A stretch of 55,007 bases of DNA from Opitutia bacterium. Lineage in GTDB: Bacteria; Verrucomicrobiota; Verrucomicrobiae; Opitutales; UBA953. This document shows positions 51,030 through 55,007 of the stretch, one piece after another. A program made the position numbers and the translations under genes. The notes beneath the pieces are model-generated. The model worked only from the letters and a program-made list of their open reading frames with translations, did not search any database and was not told where the DNA came from. The DNA lies in NCBI GenBank assembly GCA_004558035.1, contig SFEJ01000016.1, positions 1-55,007 of the forward strand. The letters are read 5' to 3'. The stretch's first letter is position 1; the number at the start of each line of letters is the position of its first letter.

Positions 51030-52250
51030 TTACGAACGAAGTCGCGAGGCGTAGAGAAGAAGGTATTCCGCCCAGCGGTCCTCCTTGCGGAAACAGGCGA
51101 GGGCGCGGGAACGGCACGCGGCGGAATACGCCGCCTTGCCGCGGGAACGGATCTCCGCAATCGCGGAAAGCACCCCGTCGAGGTCGCCTTGGTCGACGAC
51201 GAAACCGGTTTCCGGCGTGATAAGCTCGGGAGAAGCTGTGGAGCGGAAGACGATTCCCGGCGTGCCGCAAGCTAAACCTTCCACTGTAGTCAGACCGAAG
51301 GTTTCCTGGTAAGAGAGGTTGAGAACCACGTCCGCCGCGGAATACAGCGCCGCCAATTCTTCAATGCTTTCCGTGCGCGGAATCGCGATGACGTTCGGCG
51401 GCAACGTTTTTGCAATCGTCTCCGTGACTCCGACCATGACGATCGCCGGATTTCCGTTCGTGCGTTGCGCCAGTTCCGCGTAATGACGAAGGCCCTTGCT
51501 TTCTCCCCAGGAGCTCGCGCAGCCGAGCGCGACGAAGCGCTCGCCCAGACCGTATTTTTCGCGGACGGCGTTCCCGTCCGCCTTCGGAGAAAACGTCTCC
51601 GTGTCCGTCCCGTTGTGGATGCGGACGATTTTTTTGTCTCCGAGAAACGATTTCCGGACTTCGCCCGCAAGCCAGTCCGAGACGGGAACGAGCGTCAGGT
51701 TTTTGACGGAAGAAAACAGTTCGCGCTTCCGCTCCCAGTTTTTGCGGGAACGGTCAAGGACGAAGCTCGCGGGATAGCCGCGTTTTTGCGGACAGGAAAA
51801 ACACCCCGTAAGCCAGCGGTCGCAGCCGATCAGCGTGTAGTGTGCACAGTGTCCCGTGAACGGCCAGCAGTCGTGAAGCGTCCAGACGACGGGAACGCCG
51901 CTCCGCGCGAGCCAACGGAAAAGCACGTCGATGTTGAGATAATAGCCGTGGACGTTGTGCAGGTGCACGACGTCGGGCGCGAGCACTTCCGCCTTGCGGA
52001 TGAACGCCTCCGTCGCCCTGCGCGAGCCGAATCCGTGGTCGTCGAAGACGCGGGAACGCAGCCCGTGCAGACGCACGTCCAGGTCGTTCCCGACGCGGAT
52101 GAGCTCGGAGGCGCTCGGGCGAGGATTGCGTCCGTAGGCGATTACGCTCTGCCACCCCGCCCCAATCGCGGTGCGCCCGATTTCTTCGGCGATTCTTCCC
52201 GTCGAACCGGAGTTCACCACGGAATTGATTTGAAGGAGAGTCTTAGACAT
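51030..52250 (-). CDS. Glycosyltransferase family 4
   Basis: A 406-residue GT-B fold sugar transferase. N-terminal acceptor domain: LQINSVVNSGSTGRIAEEIG, DVVHLHNVHGYYLNIDVLF, WTLHDCWPFTGHC. A Cys-rich insert follows (CDRWLTGCFSCPQKRGYP, common in EPS glycosyltransferases). The C-terminal nucleotide-sugar domain has SYQETFGLTTVEGLACGTPGIVF, the E-x7-E motif. It probably adds a sugar to a surface polysaccharide made by the genes upstream on the same strand. The 109-bp gap to licD has TTAGCGGGTAGC...TTAGTGCTTAGCGG words near 52265-52310. An internally deleted relative lies at 49288-49389. Confidence 0.88.
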   Translation of the reverse strand: MSKTLLQINSVVNSGSTGRIAEEIGRTAIGAGWQSVIAYGRNPRPSASELIRVGNDLDVRLHGLRSRVFDDHGFGSRRATEAFIRKAEVLAPDVVHLHNVHGYYLNIDVLFRWLARSGVPVVWTLHDCWPFTGHCAHYTLIGCDRWLTGCFSCPQKRGYPASFVLDRSRKNWERKRELFSSVKNLTLVPVSDWLAGEVRKSFLGDKKIVRIHNGTDTETFSPKADGNAVREKYGLGERFVALGCASSWGESKGLRHYAELAQRTNGNPAIVMVGVTETIAKTLPPNVIAIPRTESIEELAALYSAADVVLNLSYQETFGLTTVEGLACGTPGIVFRSTASPELITPETGFVVDQGDLDGVLSAIAEIRSRGKAAYSAACRSRALACFRKEDRWAEYLLLYASRLRS

Positions 52251-52359
52251 GTCGGCGGTCGGAGTTTAGCGGGTAGCTTTTGGCAATTAGTGCTTAGCGG
52301 TTGCGGAAACGGCGATATCGCGCCTGACCGAGAGGAAGGCGGAAGAGGGGTGGTAAAAT

Positions 52360-53163
52360 TCATTCTTTCCAATAGGCCTTGAAGGCGTGGTGCGTCACAC
52401 GCTTTTCCGGAGGCGGGAGCTGCATGTAGTCGCCGTAAGTCGCCCGGAGGTAGGCGTCGTAATCGGACATTACGAAAAATTCCTTGCCTTCGAACGGCAG
52501 GCGGAGAAATTCGTTCATCGCCTTTTTAGGAAAAGGTTTCGTCACGCCGCTGAATATTTCGCAGACGAATTCCGCCTTGTCGTAATCGAAAATACGGGAC
52601 GTCCACGCCGTCAGTCTCAGCAAGGTTTTTATCGGGAGCCACGCGAGCGCGATTCGCCCGCCGCGAAGTACAAAGTTTTTCCAACGGGAGCGCGTCGGTA
52701 CTGTCGCGACCTGTTTCAGCGCCAAGGCGCCGCGAAGCAGTCTGCACCATGCCAGATAGATTTTTCTGGGAAGCGCTCTGTTCGGCAGACCCGAGAGCGG
52801 GAAAAGATCGATGTTCACGCCGATTTCGGCGGGATGGTTTACGGTTTCGTGAATTTCCGTGCGTACGTCTTCGATTTTCGCGAAGGGCACGAAAAACTTT
52901 TTCCGCGTATCAAAAGTGGCGAGTCTGAGGCCTTCGACGGGGTTTTCACGGAAAGTCCGAATGAACCGATCATATTGCTCGGGCGCCAGGAAGAGGTCTA
53001 TATCGTCGTCCCACGGAATGAAGCCTTTATGGCGAATTGCGCCGATGCACGTTCCGCCGCTCAAGGAATAGCTGATGCCGTGTTCGCGGCAGAACGCATC
53101 GACTTTTTCCTGTATCCGCAAAATGACGTTCTGCAGTTCCGCTGTGTCTTTTATTTTCCTCAT
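52360..53163 (-). CDS. LicD-family phosphotransferase
   Basis: A 267-residue protein of the LicD/fukutin nucleotidyltransferase-like family. It transfers phosphocholine or a related phospho-alcohol to a surface polysaccharide. Hallmark: YSLSGGTCIGAIRHKGFIPWDDDIDLFL (about 29-56), then KIEDVRTEIHE and NIDLFPLSGLP. The ATG at 53161-53163 is 1 nt after the stop of the upstream gene, so they are in one operon. The cytidylyltransferase domain next door could make its CDP-linked donor (inference). Confidence 0.9.
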   Translation of the reverse strand: MRKIKDTAELQNVILRIQEKVDAFCREHGISYSLSGGTCIGAIRHKGFIPWDDDIDLFLAPEQYDRFIRTFRENPVEGLRLATFDTRKKFFVPFAKIEDVRTEIHETVNHPAEIGVNIDLFPLSGLPNRALPRKIYLAWCRLLRGALALKQVATVPTRSRWKNFVLRGGRIALAWLPIKTLLRLTAWTSRIFDYDKAEFVCEIFSGVTKPFPKKAMNEFLRLPFEGKEFFVMSDYDAYLRATYGDYMQLPPPEKRVTHHAFKAYWKE

Positions 53164-53164
53164 T

Positions 53165-54499
53165 TCAAAAACACTGTTCCTTTCTTGCCTGTTCGATGAG
53201 TTCCGCCAGACGCACGGAAATCTCCGCAGGAACGCGGAAAGACTTCTGCCCGCCGATCGCCCGCACGAATTCAAAAATCTCGTAGCGGAGCCCTTCCCCT
53301 TCGAACGGCGCGAAGTATTTCCGCGTTCTGTTCAGGTCTTCGAAGCGGATTTCAAAATAATCCGTCTTCCACCACGGCGCGGGAACATAGATGTAGCCTT
53401 TCGTTCCCGAAATCACCAACGCGCCTTCGGTCTTCGCGCCGATACCCACCTTGAAGCCCGCGCTGCATTCCTCGAAACGCAACGTTCCGCGGGCGAACCC
53501 TTCCGTCCCTTGGGAATTTTTTCGCGAGAAAACCTTCATTTCGCGCAGATTCTGTCCCGCCGCGAGCAGCAGAATCGGCAGAAGCACGTACGTGCCCATT
53601 TCCGAAATCGCGCCGCCGCCGAGCGACGGATCCGTCTCCCGGCAGACCTCGGGAACGAGCTTCGAAAAGGCCGCGTCTATATCGACCACGGGCCCGATCA
53701 GCCCGCTTTTCGCGATGGAGATGAGCTGAATGAACGCCGGACAAAAGGCCGTCTTGATCGCTTCCATCAGGATAAGACTCCGCGTTCCCGCCAGCACGTA
53801 AAGTTCGCGGCACTCCGCTCCCGAAAGCGTCATCGGCTTTTCGCAGAGCACGTGCTTTCCCGCCTCAAGCGCGCGCTTCGCGTAGTCGTAATGCGTCGTG
53901 TGAGGCGAAGCCACATAGACGGCCTCACAGCGGGAAAGCAGTTCCGCGTACTCCGTCGTGAAAAACTCCAATTCGTTCGCTTCAGCGAAAGCCCGCGCGG
54001 ATTCCCGCCGCGTCGTCAGCACTCCGCAGACGTCCACGCCGCTCACGAATTTCGATTCCGCGACGAAGCGTCGAGCGATTCGCCCCGCGCCGACGACGCC
54101 GATGCGCACGATGCGCGTGTCCGCCGCCCTGAGTTCCGTCGAGGAAATGCCTTTGGTGCGTTCCAGATAGACGACTTCGCAGAATTCCTTGAGATAATCG
54201 AATTTCCCGACCCAGTCCGAACCGATCGCGAAAACGTCCACGCCGAGCCGCCGAATGTCTTCAATCTTCTGCCCCTCGTATTCTTCCACGATGATCTCGT
54301 CCGCGAGCCCGAGACTGCGCACGTTGTCGATGCGCTCGACGACCGACTGACGCACGTTCAGCTTGCCGCGGGAACGGTCGTAGTTCTCGCCCGTCACGCC
54401 GACGATCAGATAATCGCCCAGCGCCTTCGCCCGCCGAAGCAGATTCTCGTGCCCCTTGTGCAGCAGATCGAACGTTCCGTATGTGATGACTTTTTTCAT
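53165..54499 (-). CDS. Fusion: glycerol-phosphate-type cytidylyltransferase + Gfo/Idh/MocA oxidoreductase
   Basis: A 444-residue two-domain protein. Residues 1-125 are a TagD/RfaE-type nucleotidyltransferase: VITYGTFDLLHKGHENLLRRAKALGDYLIVGV, with HKGH at 14-17, the VDVFAIGSDWVGK block and GISSTELR. From about residue 130 a Rossmann oxidoreductase follows: VRIGVVGAGRIARRFVAESKF, VYVASPHTTHYDYAKRALEAGKHVLCEKPM (the EKP motif), then the beta-sheet substrate domain. It could oxidise or reduce a polyol or sugar and activate it as a CDP derivative for the neighbouring LicD (inference). An in-frame ATG at 54514 would add five residues. Confidence 0.87.
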   Translation of the reverse strand: MKKVITYGTFDLLHKGHENLLRRAKALGDYLIVGVTGENYDRSRGKLNVRQSVVERIDNVRSLGLADEIIVEEYEGQKIEDIRRLGVDVFAIGSDWVGKFDYLKEFCEVVYLERTKGISSTELRAADTRIVRIGVVGAGRIARRFVAESKFVSGVDVCGVLTTRRESARAFAEANELEFFTTEYAELLSRCEAVYVASPHTTHYDYAKRALEAGKHVLCEKPMTLSGAECRELYVLAGTRSLILMEAIKTAFCPAFIQLISIAKSGLIGPVVDIDAAFSKLVPEVCRETDPSLGGGAISEMGTYVLLPILLLAAGQNLREMKVFSRKNSQGTEGFARGTLRFEECSAGFKVGIGAKTEGALVISGTKGYIYVPAPWWKTDYFEIRFEDLNRTRKYFAPFEGEGLRYEIFEFVRAIGGQKSFRVPAEISVRLAELIEQARKEQCF

Positions 54500-54510
54500 A
54501 CAGGCTTGTT

Positions 54511-55007
54511 TCAATGAATTGTAAGCGGAGTTTGGATTGCAGAATTTAAAAATTTCAAAGAGTCTTCTCTTAAGGATTTTAAGGTGTTGTTTATTTTCAT
54601 GTAATTAACTCGTGAAAAATCCAATTCAGGCTCTGAATTAATACCTCTAAGCGGATGTTTAATAATGCGACTTTGAAGTCCGACAAGACTCAAAAAATCT
54701 ACAATTCTCGAGTTTCTGGTTTCTGATGTTGAAGAGACTTCGATCACGGAGTTGAAATCTTTCTCGAAATTTACAGAAAAGCAAGTTCCGTGAAAAGAAT
54801 TTGTCACAATATAAGTAGCATCTGCAAAGTATCTTATGAATTCAGATGGACCGGCAGAGACATCGTAGTTAGATTGAAGTAGTCCTTTATACTCCCTATC
54901 ACCGAGATAAATAATTTCAATGTTTCCTCGTTGCTTGGAAATTATCTTTGCAATTTTATAGATGGTCGAAACTTCATTTTTCCCAGGCATGATATAGCAT
55001 AGGACAT
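54511..55007 (-). CDS. Polysaccharide pyruvyltransferase family protein (partial, N-terminus beyond window)
   Basis: The frame is open through the window end, so only the C-terminal ~165 residues are present. AGPSEFIRYFADATYIVTNSFHGTCFSVNFEKDF is the family hallmark (D-x3-IVTNSFHGT-x-FS). These enzymes add a ketal pyruvate to surface sugars. The ATG at 54990 is probably internal because the upstream codons continue in frame (VLCYIMPGKNE). Codon use is AT-rich, unlike every gene to its left, and the window's GCGGGAACG word is absent, which suggests recent acquisition. Confidence 0.83.
   Translation of the reverse strand, partial: VLCYIMPGKNEVSTIYKIAKIISKQRGNIEIIYLGDREYKGLLQSNYDVSAGPSEFIRYFADATYIVTNSFHGTCFSVNFEKDFNSVIEVSSTSETRNSRIVDFLSLVGLQSRIIKHPLRGINSEPELDFSRVNYMKINNTLKSLREDSLKFLNSAIQTPLTIH

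Overview
The window is GC-rich, at roughly two thirds GC by eye. It looks like chromosome from a Gram-negative verrucomicrobial bacterium, most likely Opitutales-like. This placement is inference from gene content: two PEP-CTERM proteins (one with autotransporter-associated beta-strand repeats), a TolQRA set, an outer-membrane-type beta-barrel protein, a three-gene sdhCAB operon, and long intergenic spacers full of REP-like palindromes. No rRNA, tRNA, CRISPR array or insertion sequence was seen.

Layout. (1) 1-3.9 kb: an iron block on the minus strand with feoB (cut by the window start), feoA and an outer-membrane protein. Both promoters carry a Fur-box-like AATGA-N3-TCATT palindrome. (2) 3.9-16.4 kb: a membrane metallophosphoesterase, a bacterial alpha-2-macroglobulin with its usual partner PBP1C, an alanine/sodium symporter, and an outer-membrane efflux protein with a membrane-fusion lipoprotein but no pump. 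(3) 16.5-24.9 kb: sdhCAB, rsmD, a macro-domain remnant, a ROK sugar kinase, nagB and a stand-alone parA. (4) 25-39 kb: a PEP-CTERM trypsin-like protease, a Na/Pi symporter, tolQRA, an ArsR-methyltransferase fusion, dprA, a peptidoglycan set (amidase, murJ, DD-carboxypeptidase), a LolA-like protein and two genes of a metal ABC transporter. (5) 39-49.4 kb: a large PEP-CTERM beta-repeat protein, a PatB/MalY lyase, a remnant of a Cys/Met-metabolism enzyme, two tandem exported ClpP-like proteases, a Xer recombinase and a patch of decayed gene pieces. (6) 49.4-55 kb: an AlbA_2-type ATP-binding protein, then a minus-strand surface-polysaccharide cluster (GT4, LicD, a cytidylyltransferase-oxidoreductase fusion, and a pyruvyltransferase cut by the window end). 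The last gene is much more AT-rich than the rest.

Three DNA-level layers cut across the genes. First, the 9-mer GCGGGAACG (or its complement CGTTCCCGC) is scattered through coding and spacer DNA in both orientations, far above expectation. It recurs as inverted pairs forming near-identical terminators, much like the uptake sequences of Neisseria and Pasteurellaceae, and a dprA gene lies in the window. Second, AT-rich arrays of degenerate 7-nt units, each usually containing a stop triplet, begin at or just after the stop codons of many genes and often fold into long hairpins with smaller hairpins inside. Third, several genes have a TTGCNN-17 bp-NANNNT promoter ending 6-14 nt before the start codon, which suggests leaderless or nearly leaderless transcripts. 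Clear Shine-Dalgarno sequences are rare.
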